DNA of 64,000 nucleotides from Endozoicomonas sp. G2_2 (lineage in GTDB: Bacteria; Pseudomonadota; Gammaproteobacteria; Nevskiales; Salinisphaeraceae), in assembly GCF_017744135.1 (NCBI RefSeq), contig NZ_JAGHQU010000004.1, positions 186,001-250,000 of the forward strand, given 5' to 3'. The position numbers and the translations under genes were made by a program. Under the pieces are notes generated by a model. The model was not told the origin of the DNA, did not search any database, and worked only from the letters and a program-made list of their open reading frames with translations. Shown piece by piece: positions 25,754 through 34,953 of the stretch (within the stretch, counting starts at the first letter, position 1; each line of letters starts with the position of its first letter).

Positions 25754-26932
25754 ATGCTGATCGAATTCTTCTACGAGCTGCGCGAAGCGGGTCTCAAGCC
25801 GTCGGTCACCGAGTACCTGACGTTGCTTGAGGCGTTGGATCATCATGTCGGCGGCATGAGCGTGGAGAATTTCTACTATCTATCGCGCGCCACGCTGATC
25901 AAGGACGAGACCAAGTTCGATCGCTTCGACCAGGTATTCGGCCATTACTTCGACGGCATCCAGGCCGCAACCGAGGATCTCACCACCGATATTCCGGACG
26001 AATGGCTCGAGAAGATGAAGCAGCTCGAGCTGTCCGACGAGCAGAAAGCCCAGATCGAGGCCATGGGCGGCTGGGACAAGCTCATGGAAACGCTCAAGAA
26101 ACGTCTGGAAGAACAGGGCGAGCGCCACGAGGGCGGTAGCAAGTGGATCGGCACGGCCGGCACGTCGCCGTTCGGCGCCTACGGCTTCAACCCGGAAGGT
26201 ATTCGTATCGGTCAGGACGGCTCGCGGCATCGCCGGGCTGTCAAGGTTTGGGACAAGCGCGAGTTCGCCAATCTGGACGGCAGCCAGGAAATCGGTACCC
26301 GCAATATCAAGATGGCGTTGCGCAAGCTGCGCCGCTTCGCCCGCGAGGGCGCGGACGAAGAGCTGGATATGGATCGCACCATCCGGGCGACCGCGAAGAA
26401 CGCCGGCAATCTGGATCTGCACATGCGTCCGGAGCGGCGCAACGCGGTCAAGCTGCTGATCTTTTTCGATGTCGGTGGGTCGATGGACGATCACGTGGCC
26501 ACCGTCGAGTCCCTGTTCTCGGCCGCGCGCGCCGAGTTCAAGCATCTCGAGTACTACTACTTCCACAACTTCCCCTACGAAGGGCTGTGGCGTGACAACC
26601 GCCGCCGGCGCACCCAGCAGCATTCGACCTGGGACGTCTGTCATACCTATACGGCGGATTACAAGGCGATCTTCGTGGGCGATGCGACCATGAGCCCCTA
26701 CGAAATCGCCTATCCGGGCGGCGCTGTCGAACACTGGAACGCCGAGGCCGGGGCGGTCTGGCTGAAGCGCCTGCTCGACAGTTTCCCCGATGCGGTATGG
26801 CTCAATCCAGAGCCGACCCAGCGCTGGGACTACACGCCGTCGATCCAGATGACGCGCGAACTCATGGATGACCGCATGTACGCGATGACGCTCGACGGCC
26901 TCGAGGCCGCGATTGATCGGCTCGCGGACTGA
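25754..26932 (+). CDS. vWA-domain (CoxE-like) protein, MoxR partner
   Basis: The 392-residue protein has an N-terminal helical part (MLIEFFYELREAGLKPSVTEY, common in CoxE-like proteins) and a C-terminal von Willebrand A domain. The metal-ion-dependent adhesion motif is D239-V-G-G-S243-M-D-D, i.e. D-x-G-x-S rather than the classical D-x-S-x-S; this variant is common in this family. FVGDATMSPYEI and YAMTLDGLEAAIDRL end the protein. With MoxR it probably forms a chaperone pair that remodels or metallates an unidentified client. Its translation signal is probably altered by the cassette inserted immediately upstream. Confidence 0.85.
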   Translation: MLIEFFYELREAGLKPSVTEYLTLLEALDHHVGGMSVENFYYLSRATLIKDETKFDRFDQVFGHYFDGIQAATEDLTTDIPDEWLEKMKQLELSDEQKAQIEAMGGWDKLMETLKKRLEEQGERHEGGSKWIGTAGTSPFGAYGFNPEGIRIGQDGSRHRRAVKVWDKREFANLDGSQEIGTRNIKMALRKLRRFAREGADEELDMDRTIRATAKNAGNLDLHMRPERRNAVKLLIFFDVGGSMDDHVATVESLFSAARAEFKHLEYYYFHNFPYEGLWRDNRRRRTQQHSTWDVCHTYTADYKAIFVGDATMSPYEIAYPGGAVEHWNAEAGAVWLKRLLDSFPDAVWLNPEPTQRWDYTPSIQMTRELMDDRMYAMTLDGLEAAIDRLAD

Positions 26933-26996
26933 GCCGTCGGGGGTGCCGGCTGTCACCCGCATCGGGCGGCTGGCTGTTAGGATTCACCGATATTCT

Positions 26997-27012
26997 GCGT
27001 ACCGCGGTACGC
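26997..27012. promoter_or_regulatory. Perfect 16-bp palindrome before the SanA/YdcF-like gene
   Basis: GCGTACCGCGGTACGC is self-complementary over 16 bp and ends 13 bp before the next ATG. It could be an operator or a hairpin covering the ribosome-binding site. No T run follows, so it is not a terminator. Confidence 0.4.
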
Positions 27013-27025
27013 CGGTAGCGATTCC

Positions 27026-27889
27026 ATGCCCGCCTTGATTCGATCCCTGATATCGCACGGCGCGACGGTCAACCGCATCGCGCGCTTCGCGCTGACTGCC
27101 TGCGGTGCTGTGCTGCTCGTCCTGCTGGCCGCGAATGCGTGGGTGGTCACCGCGACGCGCAACCTCATCATCGACGACATGGCGCGTCTCGGCGTGCACG
27201 ACGTCGGGGTGGTGCTCGGTACGAGCCCCTATACCCGCTACGGCAACCAGAACCTGCTGTTCACGCATCGCATGATGGCCGCCGCCGAGCTCTACGCGGC
27301 GGGACGCGTTCGTCATCTGCTGGTGTCCGGTGCCAATCCGGACAAGACCTATAACGAGCCGCGCAAGATGTATCAGGCCCTCCGGCGGCTGGGCGTGCCG
27401 GATGCGGCGCTGACGCTCGATTTTGCCGGCTTCCGTACGCTCGACTCGATCGTGCGCGCGCGCCGGATCTTCGGTCTCGAGAGTTTCGTGGTGATCTCTC
27501 AGCGCTATCACGACTATCGGGCGCTGTTCATCGCGCATTACAACGGGGTGCGGGCGGTGGCCTATACCCGTCCGCAGGAAGACCGGCGTCAGCCGCTTCG
27601 GGCAGAAGCACGGGAATATCTCGCACGATTCAAGGCCGTGGTCGACCTGTTCCTGCTTTCCAAGCGTCCACGGTTTCTCGGCCCGGAACGCCCGATCGAG
27701 ATCGAGCCGGTGGCGCCGTTCGAATTTCTGGTGCGGCAGCAATTGATGGGGCCCCTCTTTCGCGCGCCGCTCGACGAACAACAGAGCACGGTACCGCCAC
27801 TGCGCGCGGCGCAAGAATCGAGCGCCGACGAACCCACCGCCGCGCTGCCGAACGCGGATGCCTCGAACGCGCCGCCAGAGACGCGTTAG
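27026..27889 (+). CDS. SanA/YdcF-like (DUF218) membrane-anchored protein
   Basis: The 287-residue protein has an N-terminal membrane anchor (about 20-40, FALTACGAVLLVLLAANAW) and a DUF218 domain. It shows VGVVLGTSPYTRYGNQN, F-T-H-R-M-M-A-A-A-E-L-Y, HLLVSGANPDKTYNEP and VVISQRYHDYRALFIA. G-T-S followed by H-R and S-G-A-N matches the SanA group, linked in Enterobacteria to envelope barrier function at high temperature. The C-terminal 60 residues (Pro/Ala/Ser-rich, after F-R-A-P-L) go beyond usual SanA length and look disordered. It ends 13 nt before the convergent TetR gene. Confidence 0.83.
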   Translation: MPALIRSLISHGATVNRIARFALTACGAVLLVLLAANAWVVTATRNLIIDDMARLGVHDVGVVLGTSPYTRYGNQNLLFTHRMMAAAELYAAGRVRHLLVSGANPDKTYNEPRKMYQALRRLGVPDAALTLDFAGFRTLDSIVRARRIFGLESFVVISQRYHDYRALFIAHYNGVRAVAYTRPQEDRRQPLRAEAREYLARFKAVVDLFLLSKRPRFLGPERPIEIEPVAPFEFLVRQQLMGPLFRAPLDEQQSTVPPLRAAQESSADEPTAALPNADASNAPPETR

Positions 27890-27902
27890 CACGTAATGCC
27901 GA

Positions 27903-28592
27903 TCACAATCCGCCGGTGCTGCGACAGACCGCTTCTCGCGCTCGGGGTGTTAGCTGCCCGTCGGGCAGGCTGGACGTGTCGAAAATCCCGCGGAGTAAGG
28001 CGTCGATGAGGGGCCTCCAGTCGCGCTCGGCGTCGTAGGTTTCCGGATGGCGCAGCACACATTCATAATTGCCGCACATGAACGCCATGATCATATGGGT
28101 GGCGTCTCGCGCATCGAGTCCGTCGCGAAGCTGGCCGAGCTCGGCGATTTCGTTGCACAATGAAAGCAGCACGGCACGCGCATCCTCGAACATCGCGCGC
28201 ATCAGCGCATCGGCCGGGTGGCCGTGTTCCGTAACTTCACAACGATGCATCACGATATGGCAGACGGTGCGGTGCTGGGCATCGTTACCCAGCCGCTCCA
28301 GACCGTGGCGCATCATTTCGCGCAGCAGCCGAAGCGGTTCGCTGCCGGGGATATGCTGACTCAGACACTGGCACAGATCGCGCAAGGGGAGGTGGGTACG
28401 CGACACCATGGCTTCGAGCAGGGCGCGCTTGTCGGCGAAATGCCAGTAGATGGCGCCACGCGTGACTTGCGCTCGCTTGGCGATGCGATCGAGCGATGTC
28501 TGCGATACGCCGCGTGCCTGCATCTCGATTTCCGCGGCATCGAGAATGCGTTCGCGCGTCTGTGCGGATTCATCCTTGGTTCGGCGTGCCAT
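27903..28592 (-). CDS. TetR-family repressor of RND efflux (AcrR/TtgR/MtrR group)
   Basis: The 229-residue protein begins MARRTKDESAQTRERILDAA, the hallmark of AcrR-group efflux repressors. Next come the helix-turn-helix with TSLDRIAKRAQVTRGAIYWHF and a C-terminal drug-binding domain (PLRLLREMMRHGLERL). It is divergent from the RND operon. An AcrR-type operator lies in between, so it presumably represses efflux and itself until an inducer binds. The ATG was chosen for MARRTK with GAAGACGGG upstream; a longer start is possible but unsupported by family alignment. Confidence 0.9.
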   Translation of the reverse strand: MARRTKDESAQTRERILDAAEIEMQARGVSQTSLDRIAKRAQVTRGAIYWHFADKRALLEAMVSRTHLPLRDLCQCLSQHIPGSEPLRLLREMMRHGLERLGNDAQHRTVCHIVMHRCEVTEHGHPADALMRAMFEDARAVLLSLCNEIAELGQLRDGLDARDATHMIMAFMCGNYECVLRHPETYDAERDWRPLIDALLRGIFDTSSLPDGQLTPRAREAVCRSTGGL

Positions 28593-28644
28593 CCCGTCTT
28601 CACTCGGCCATGCTAATGATTTCATAATAGCGCAAATTGTCACT

Positions 28645-28668
28645 TACATACATACTCGAATGTATGTA
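28645..28668. promoter_or_regulatory. AcrR-type operator TACATACAT-N6-ATGTATGTA
   Basis: Perfect 9-bp arms flank a 6-bp spacer (ACTCGA). The arms equal those of the classic E. coli acrAB operator as I remember it. The site lies between the divergent repressor and adaptor genes, where it would overlap both promoters. Confidence 0.85.
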
Positions 28669-28718
28669 TGATTAACACCATGCTCACCTGGTTTTTCGGT
28701 TTCCTAGGGAAGACCTCT

Positions 28719-30170
28719 ATGCGTCACTCGTATTCAGCGCCGGCTCGTGGCGGCTCGTTCGGTCTGCGCGCTTCATGGATGCTCGCTTTGACCGTGGCGC
28801 TCGCGGCCTGCGGCGGTGAGAGCCCGCAGGGCCAGCAACAACAGCAGCAGCCGCCCGTGCCGGTGGATGTGAAGACGGTGATTCCGCACACCGTGGATGT
28901 GATGTCGGAATATCCGGGCCGCGTGCGCGGCCGGCGGACGGTCGAAGTTCGCGCGCGCGTCGAGGGCATTCTCGAACGGCGCTTCTATAACGAAGGCGAG
29001 ATCGTCGAAAAGGGCGACATGCTCTTCACCATCGATCCCAAGCCATTCCAGGCCGTGGTCAACCAGCGCAAGGCCGAGCTGGCCAGCGCCAAGGCCAGCC
29101 TGAATCAGGCGCAGCGGACATGGAATCGCGTGCGTCGTCTCTACGAAGTCGATGCCGTGAGTGAAGCCGAGCGGGACGATTCCCTGTCGCAGCTGGAAAC
29201 GTCGCGCGCCATGGTGCAGCAGGCTCAGGCCAACCTGGACGCTGCGCAGATCGATCTCGGCTACACCAAGGTCGAAGCGCCGCTGACGGGCGTGACCAGC
29301 CTGCGCGATGTGGATGAGGGCGCGTTGGTGAGCAGCGGCACGCAGCTCACGACGATCACCCAGCTCGACCCGGTGCAGATTCTGTTCGCGCTGCCCGAAG
29401 ACGATGCGATCGCGCGTCGCACCGCGCTTGCGGCCATGGGCAACCGAAGCACCGACGAGCGTACGCGCGAAGCGACGATTATCCTGCCCGACGGCAGCGA
29501 GTTTCCGGTCAAGGGGGTCGTGGACTTCACCCAGAGCACCATCAATCCGGAAACCGGCACCGTCCAGCTGCGAGCGGTGGTCAAGAACACCAACAACGCG
29601 CTGATGCCGGGCCGGTACGTGCGGGCACGCATCCGTCTGGATACGCGCAACAACGCAATCGTGGTGCCGAACATCGCGGTTTCGGACGGCGAGCAGCAAA
29701 CACAGGTGTTCATCGTCGAAGACGGTAAGGCGAAACCGGTGTCGGTGGAGCTGGGGCCTGTGGTTGAGGAAGGCCGGCTCGTCGAATCCGGTCTGTCGGG
29801 CGGCGAGCAGGTAATCGTATCCGGCCTCGGTCAGGTCAAGCCGGGCGCATCGGTCAAGGCCGAACCTGAGAATGCGTCCAATGGCGCGGGTTCGAACCAG
29901 AGCCAGCCGAAAGGCCAGGGCGAGAGCCCCGGCCAGAAGCAGAGTGGACAGGGCGAGTCGGGCACGCAGACGACGGGCGAGTCGGCGTCCTCGGATGATG
30001 ACGACGCCGCAAGCGATGCCTTGGCCGGCATCGAAAACCCCTCGCTACGGCTTCGGCTGAGCCCGCGTGAGCCGCTACAGACAATGCAGCAGCCGCGTCT
30101 GCGCACCAGCGCGCACGGGTATCACGCCGCCGATAATGCGTATGCCGCCAACGTCGGCCGAGGCAGCTAA
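28719..30170 (+). CDS. RND efflux periplasmic adaptor lipoprotein (AcrA/MexA/TtgA type)
   Basis: The 483-residue membrane-fusion protein links the inner-membrane pump to the outer-membrane channel. The signal peptide ends in a lipobox (LALTVALAACGG), giving a lipidated N-terminus. The core shows the adaptor pattern: YPGRVRGRRTVEVRARVEG, I-D-P-K-P-F-Q, helical hairpin with A-Q-A-N-L-D-A-A-Q, LGYTKVEAPLTG and PGRYVRARI. The core ends near 395. The remaining 85-90 residues are Gly/Gln/Ser-rich, then Asp-rich, and finally basic (RLRLSPREPLQ), far beyond AcrA or MexA (about 385-397). The ATG at 28719 has AGGGAAG upstream. An in-frame ATG at 28668 lies inside the operator and is unlikely. Confidence 0.9.
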   Translation: MRHSYSAPARGGSFGLRASWMLALTVALAACGGESPQGQQQQQQPPVPVDVKTVIPHTVDVMSEYPGRVRGRRTVEVRARVEGILERRFYNEGEIVEKGDMLFTIDPKPFQAVVNQRKAELASAKASLNQAQRTWNRVRRLYEVDAVSEAERDDSLSQLETSRAMVQQAQANLDAAQIDLGYTKVEAPLTGVTSLRDVDEGALVSSGTQLTTITQLDPVQILFALPEDDAIARRTALAAMGNRSTDERTREATIILPDGSEFPVKGVVDFTQSTINPETGTVQLRAVVKNTNNALMPGRYVRARIRLDTRNNAIVVPNIAVSDGEQQTQVFIVEDGKAKPVSVELGPVVEEGRLVESGLSGGEQVIVSGLGQVKPGASVKAEPENASNGAGSNQSQPKGQGESPGQKQSGQGESGTQTTGESASSDDDDAASDALAGIENPSLRLRLSPREPLQTMQQPRLRTSAHGYHAADNAYAANVGRGS

Positions 30171-30172
30171 CC

Positions 30173-33100
30173 ATGATCTCGCGTTTCTTCATCGAACGGC
30201 CGGTATTCGCGACCGTTCTGTCGATTGTGATCACGCTCGCGGGCCTGATGGCCATGCGCGGCTTGCCGATCTCGCAGTATCCGGACGTGGTGCCGCCGGA
30301 GGTCGTCGTGCAGGCGACCTATCCGGGCGCCAGCGCGGAGGATATTGCCGAAACGGTGGCAGCGCCGATCGAGCAGGAGATCAACGGCGTCCAGGACATG
30401 CTCTACATGACCTCGACGGCCTCCGACGCCGGGACGCTGCAAATCTCCGTGACCTTCGCGATCGGTACCGATCCGGACCAGAACACGATCAACGTCAACA
30501 ACCGCGTGCAGGCGGCGCTGTCTCAGCTGCCGCAGACGGTGCGCAATACCGGCGTTCAGGTCGACAAGCGCTCGAGCAACATTCTCACCGTGCTCACGCT
30601 GTTCTCGCCGGATCAGAGCTACGACACCACCTATATCAGCAACTATGCGCTGGTGAACATCATCGACGCGCTCAAGCGTGTCGAAGGTGTGGGCGATGCG
30701 AGCCTGTTCGGTTCGCAGGATTATTCCATGCGCATCTGGCTCGACCCGAGCAAGATGGCGCGCTATGAGCTCACGCCGGCCGACGTGCAGTCCGCGCTTG
30801 CCGAGCAGAACTCGCAGTTCGCGGCCGGCAGCTTCGGCGCCATGCCCAATGCCAACGAGATCGCGTTCACCTATACGGCAAGCACCGAGGGTCGCTTCTC
30901 CAACGCCGAGCAGTTCGAGGACATCATCCTGCGCACCGAGGAAAACGGCCAGGTGCTGCGTCTGGGGGATGTGTCGCGTGTCGAGCTCGGGGCGCAGAGC
31001 TACAGCACCAGCGGCTCGTTCTCGGGTAATCCGGCGGTTCCGTTTGCGATCTACCTCGCGCCGGGCGCGAACTCGCTGGCCACCGTGGAGCGCATCCGCG
31101 CACGCATGGAAGAGCTCGGCGCGAACCTGCCCGACGGGCTGGAATACGAGATTCCGTTCGATACCACTAAGTTCGTCGATGCCTCCATCACGGACGTGGA
31201 ACACACCTTCATCGAGGCGATCATCCTCGTCGTGCTGGTGGTGTTCCTGTTCCTGCAGAACTGGCGCGCGACGCTGATTCCATTGCTGGCGATACCGGTG
31301 TCGATCATCGGCACCTTCGCGGGCATGTTCGCACTCGGATTCTCGATCAACTTGCTGACGCTGTTCGGCTTGATTCTCGCGATCGGTATCGTGGTCGACG
31401 ACGCGATCATCGTGATCGAGAACGTCGAACGCATTATGGAAGAGGAGGGCAAGTCGCCCAAGCAGGCCGCGATCAAGGCCATGGAGGAAGTCAGCGGCCC
31501 GGTGATCGCAGTCGTGCTGGTGCTTTCTGCCGTGTTCATTCCGGTCGGTTTCCTTGGCGGGCTGTCCGGCCAGATGTACCGACAGTTCGCGATCACGATC
31601 GCGGTTTCGGTGGCGATTTCTGGCCTGGTGGCACTCACGCTCACGCCGGCCTTGTGCGCGGCCTTTCTCAAGCCGCGCGAAAAGAAACCGAACTGGTTCT
31701 TCCGCAAGTTCAATGCGATGTTCGACAAGGCGACGGGGGCCTATCTCTGGGGTGTCGACCTGTTGCTCAAGCGTGTCGTGTTCGGCGTGCTTCTGTTCGT
31801 CGGCGTGCTGGTATCGACCTGGCTCGTCTCGACCCAAGTGCCGGGTGGTCTGCTGCCGCAGGAAGACCAGGGCTATATTTTCGCGACCTATACTCTGCCG
31901 CCGGGCGCGTCGCTCCAACGCACCGAAGACGTGCGCGACGATCTCATAGACCAAAGCCTTGAGGCCATGCCGGGCGTCGCCGATATTGTTGGCGTTGCCG
32001 GCTACGACTTCCTTGCCAGCGCGCGCCGGACCTATTCAGGTATTGCCTTCCTGACGCTCGAGGATTGGGGCGAGCGCACCGGTGACGGCCAGGATTCATT
32101 TTCACTCGTCGGCCAGACGTTCGGGTTGGGCGCCGGCATCCCCGATGCGCAGATCATTGCCTTCAATCCGCCGCCGATCATCGGCCTGTCCACGACCGGC
32201 GGCTTCGAGGGCTATCTACAAAGCCGTGCGGGCGCGAGCTTCAATGATATCCGCGAGGCGGCCGGACGCGTGGTGGCCGAGGCCAACAAGCGGCCCGAGC
32301 TATTGCAGGTGCGTACAACGCTCACCACGAACGTGCCGCGCTACAAGCTCGATGTCGATCGCGAGAAAGCCAAGACGCTGGGCGTGCCGATCGATCAGCT
32401 GTTCGCGACCCTGCAGGCGACGTTCGGCTCGCTCTATGTCAATCAGTTCACCTATCTGGGGCGTAACTGGCAGGTCAATATCCAGTCGGACGCGCCGTAT
32501 CGCGAGAAGCCGGAGGATCTTGCCAAGGTGTTCGTGCGTTCCACTACCACGGGCGACATGATTCCGGTCAGTTCGCTGGTGAGTACGGAGCGCCGCCTGG
32601 CCGCGGACGTGGTCGAGCGGTTCAATATCTTCCCGTCGGCCAAGATCCTGGGTTCGCCGGCCCCCGGTTACAGTTCTGGGCAGGCGAATGCGGTGATCCA
32701 GTCGGTAGTTTCCGACGTGCTGGGTGGCGAGAATTACCAGTTCAGCTTTACCGGCACCGCCTATCAGGAAGAAACCGCCGCCGGCTCGGGTGGCATTGCG
32801 GTGCTGTTCGGCATGGTGATGGTGTTCCTGATTCTCGCCGCGCAGTACGAAAAGTGGACCTTGCCGCTGGCGGTGATTACCGCGGTGCCGTTCGCGGCGC
32901 TCGGCGCGTTCGTGGCGGTGTGGCTGCGAGGCATCGACAATAACCTGTATTTCTCCGTCGGTCTGCTGGTGCTCATCGGTCTGGCGGCGAAGAACGCGAT
33001 TCTAATCGTGGAGTTCGCCGTAATCAGCCGCGATCAAGGCAAATCGCCCGCGGCTGCGGCCTACGAAGCAGCCAAGTTGCGCTTCCGGCCGATCGTGATG

Positions 33101-33364
33101 ACGTCGCTGGCGTTCATCCTCGGCTGTGTGCCGCTGGCCATCGCTTCCGGCGCATCGGCGAATAGCCGTAACGCGATCGGTACGGCGGTGATAGGCGGCA
33201 TGCTTGCCGCGACGTTCTTTGCGATTCTGTTCGTGCCGATGTTCTACGACCTTGTGGAACGTGGCAGCGCGAAGGTGTCCAGCGTGATTGGGCGTAAGAA
33301 AAAAGATGAAGACAACGGCAGGATTGCGAGCAACGCCAACAACGAGGGACATGACAATGCGTAA
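30173..33364 (+). CDS. RND multidrug efflux permease (AcrB/MexB type, HAE1)
   Basis: The 1063-residue inner-membrane proton/drug antiporter begins MISRFFIERPVFATVLSIV, characteristic of HAE1 pumps (AcrB 1049, MexB 1046). Twelve membrane segments with two large periplasmic loops are apparent. The proton-relay pair is Asp409-Asp410 in GIVVDDAIIVIENVER, matching AcrB Asp407/408. G-F-L-P-x-E/D-type and P-V-S-I-I-G-T-F segments are present. It starts 2 nt after the adaptor stop, and the outer-membrane gene overlaps its 3' end, so all three are translationally linked. Substrates are expected to be hydrophobic drugs, solvents or bile-salt-like compounds. Confidence 0.95.
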   Translation: MISRFFIERPVFATVLSIVITLAGLMAMRGLPISQYPDVVPPEVVVQATYPGASAEDIAETVAAPIEQEINGVQDMLYMTSTASDAGTLQISVTFAIGTDPDQNTINVNNRVQAALSQLPQTVRNTGVQVDKRSSNILTVLTLFSPDQSYDTTYISNYALVNIIDALKRVEGVGDASLFGSQDYSMRIWLDPSKMARYELTPADVQSALAEQNSQFAAGSFGAMPNANEIAFTYTASTEGRFSNAEQFEDIILRTEENGQVLRLGDVSRVELGAQSYSTSGSFSGNPAVPFAIYLAPGANSLATVERIRARMEELGANLPDGLEYEIPFDTTKFVDASITDVEHTFIEAIILVVLVVFLFLQNWRATLIPLLAIPVSIIGTFAGMFALGFSINLLTLFGLILAIGIVVDDAIIVIENVERIMEEEGKSPKQAAIKAMEEVSGPVIAVVLVLSAVFIPVGFLGGLSGQMYRQFAITIAVSVAISGLVALTLTPALCAAFLKPREKKPNWFFRKFNAMFDKATGAYLWGVDLLLKRVVFGVLLFVGVLVSTWLVSTQVPGGLLPQEDQGYIFATYTLPPGASLQRTEDVRDDLIDQSLEAMPGVADIVGVAGYDFLASARRTYSGIAFLTLEDWGERTGDGQDSFSLVGQTFGLGAGIPDAQIIAFNPPPIIGLSTTGGFEGYLQSRAGASFNDIREAAGRVVAEANKRPELLQVRTTLTTNVPRYKLDVDREKAKTLGVPIDQLFATLQATFGSLYVNQFTYLGRNWQVNIQSDAPYREKPEDLAKVFVRSTTTGDMIPVSSLVSTERRLAADVVERFNIFPSAKILGSPAPGYSSGQANAVIQSVVSDVLGGENYQFSFTGTAYQEETAAGSGGIAVLFGMVMVFLILAAQYEKWTLPLAVITAVPFAALGAFVAVWLRGIDNNLYFSVGLLVLIGLAAKNAILIVEFAVISRDQGKSPAAAAYEAAKLRFRPIVMTSLAFILGCVPLAIASGASANSRNAIGTAVIGGMLAATFFAILFVPMFYDLVERGSAKVSSVIGRKKKDEDNGRIASNANNEGHDNA

Positions 33365-34922
33365 GGCCATTCTGCTGCTCGCGGTGGCCGGACTGTCGGC
33401 GTGTACGCTTGGCCCGGACTACGAGCGCCCGACGATGGATCTGCCGGACTCGGCGCTCGATGCCACGCTGCTGAGCAAGACCCAGCAGGACGCCATGGCC
33501 TACTGGTGGACGCGCTATCGCGATCCGGTTCTCAACGAACTGATTGACGACGCGCTGGACGACAACCTCGACGTGGCCCTGCAGGCCGCGCGTTTCCGCG
33601 AGGCACGTGCTCAGCTGGGCCTGGCCAACGCCAACCTGTTTCCGTCGATCCAGGGCCAGGCGCAGGCGGCGCGCCAGAAGACCAGCTATCTGGGCGCGAG
33701 CAGCGGTGGCAGTGGCGGTGCAGGCGGCGGCCCATCGTCGGGCTCGGGTTCGACCCAGGCGGCCGGGCAGCGCTACAACTACTTCTCGGTCGCGGCCACT
33801 CTCAGCTACGAGCTCGATGTGTTCGGAGGGCTGCGCCGTGCCAGTGAACAGGCGCGCGCCCAGCTGCTATCGTCAGCCTATACGCAGGACTCGATCCGCC
33901 TCGGCGTGGTCAGCGACGTGGTCACCAACTACATGTCCCTGCGCGCGCTCGAGCGCCAGATCCGGGTCACCCAAGAGACGATCAAGACCCGCCAGAAGGG
34001 CCTGGAACTGGATCAGCAGCGCTACAAGTACGGTGCGATCGACAAGCTGACGCTGCTGCAAACGCGCTCCCTGCTGGAGACCGCGCAGGCGCAGCTGCCG
34101 CCGTTGCAGCAGCAGGCCAGCGAGCTGCGCTCGTCGCTCGCCGTGCTTACCGGCCATACGCCGCGCGAGATAATGGCCGGATCGAACGTGGAACCGGGTT
34201 CGTTCGAGGACGTGCACCTGCCAGAAGACCTGCCGGTCGTCATGCCCTCGTTGCTGGTCGAGCGCCGGCCGGACATCCGAGCCGCGGAGGCGTCCCTGAT
34301 CGCGGCCAACGCCAGCATCGGGGTCGCCAAGGCGCGGTTCTTTCCGACCTTCGATCTCACGGCGATGATCGGTACCGAAGCGCTCGATGTGGACGATCTG
34401 TTCGAGCCGTACTCCGAAACGCAGAGCATTTCCGGTGCGATCACCGCGCCGATCTTCGATTTCGGGCGGCGACAGGCCAACTACGACACCGCGATCGCGC
34501 AGAAGGATGCGGCCGAGATCATGTATCGGCAGACGGTGCGCCAGGCATTTTCGGAAGTGCGCGATGCGCTGGTGGCGGTGAACCTCACGGATCGTCGGCT
34601 GGAGTCGGTGCAGCGACAGGTCGATGCCTACCGCGAGACGCTGGAACTCGCCAACGTGCGTTATGACGTGGGCCGTACCGCCTATTTCGAGGTGCTTGAC
34701 GCGCAGCGTCAGCTGTTCAACAGTCAGCTCGACCTGGCGGAGGCAATCCGGGATCGCTTCACCGCGACCGCGAATCTGTTCAAGGCGCTCGGCGGTGGCT
34801 GGACAGAAAACAGCGACTCGCTGAACGATGAACTCGAAGCCGCCCGAGACGTGTACCGCAGCGACGAAGACACGCCGCGGGAGGCGTCGGAAGAACCGGC
34901 CGCGCAGCCCGTGTCAGAATAG
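33357..34922 (+). CDS. RND efflux outer-membrane channel lipoprotein (OprM/TtgC/NodT type)
   Basis: The 521-residue TolC-like protein begins MRKAILLLAVAGLSACTLGPDYERP. The lipobox is LSAC and the NodT-family GPDYxRP follows directly. Two structural repeats show the coiled-coil hairpins: L-Q-A-A-R-F-R-E-A-R-A-Q-L-G near 80 and V-R-Y-D-V-G-R-T-A-Y-F-E-V-L-D-A-Q-R near 450. A Gly/Ser-rich insert (GASSGGSGGAGGGPSSGSGS) lies near 110-130. The ATG at 33357 overlaps the permease stop and is 9 nt from GAGG; the alternative ATG at 33351 is too close to it. The acidic C-terminal 35 residues are probably disordered. Confidence 0.9.
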   Translation: MRKAILLLAVAGLSACTLGPDYERPTMDLPDSALDATLLSKTQQDAMAYWWTRYRDPVLNELIDDALDDNLDVALQAARFREARAQLGLANANLFPSIQGQAQAARQKTSYLGASSGGSGGAGGGPSSGSGSTQAAGQRYNYFSVAATLSYELDVFGGLRRASEQARAQLLSSAYTQDSIRLGVVSDVVTNYMSLRALERQIRVTQETIKTRQKGLELDQQRYKYGAIDKLTLLQTRSLLETAQAQLPPLQQQASELRSSLAVLTGHTPREIMAGSNVEPGSFEDVHLPEDLPVVMPSLLVERRPDIRAAEASLIAANASIGVAKARFFPTFDLTAMIGTEALDVDDLFEPYSETQSISGAITAPIFDFGRRQANYDTAIAQKDAAEIMYRQTVRQAFSEVRDALVAVNLTDRRLESVQRQVDAYRETLELANVRYDVGRTAYFEVLDAQRQLFNSQLDLAEAIRDRFTATANLFKALGGGWTENSDSLNDELEAARDVYRSDEDTPREASEEPAAQPVSE

Positions 34923-34953
34923 CGGTATCCGCTTCGAGATCTCGCGAGCATCC

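Noticed and set aside
28668-28718. Earlier ATG for the efflux adaptor
   Set aside because: It lies within the operator and would put extra residues before the lipoprotein signal; the ATG at 28719 has a good ribosome-binding site.
30167-31954. Long minus-strand frame opposite the RND permease
   Set aside because: Antisense shadow with Arg/His/Asp-rich sequence; the sense gene is unmistakable.
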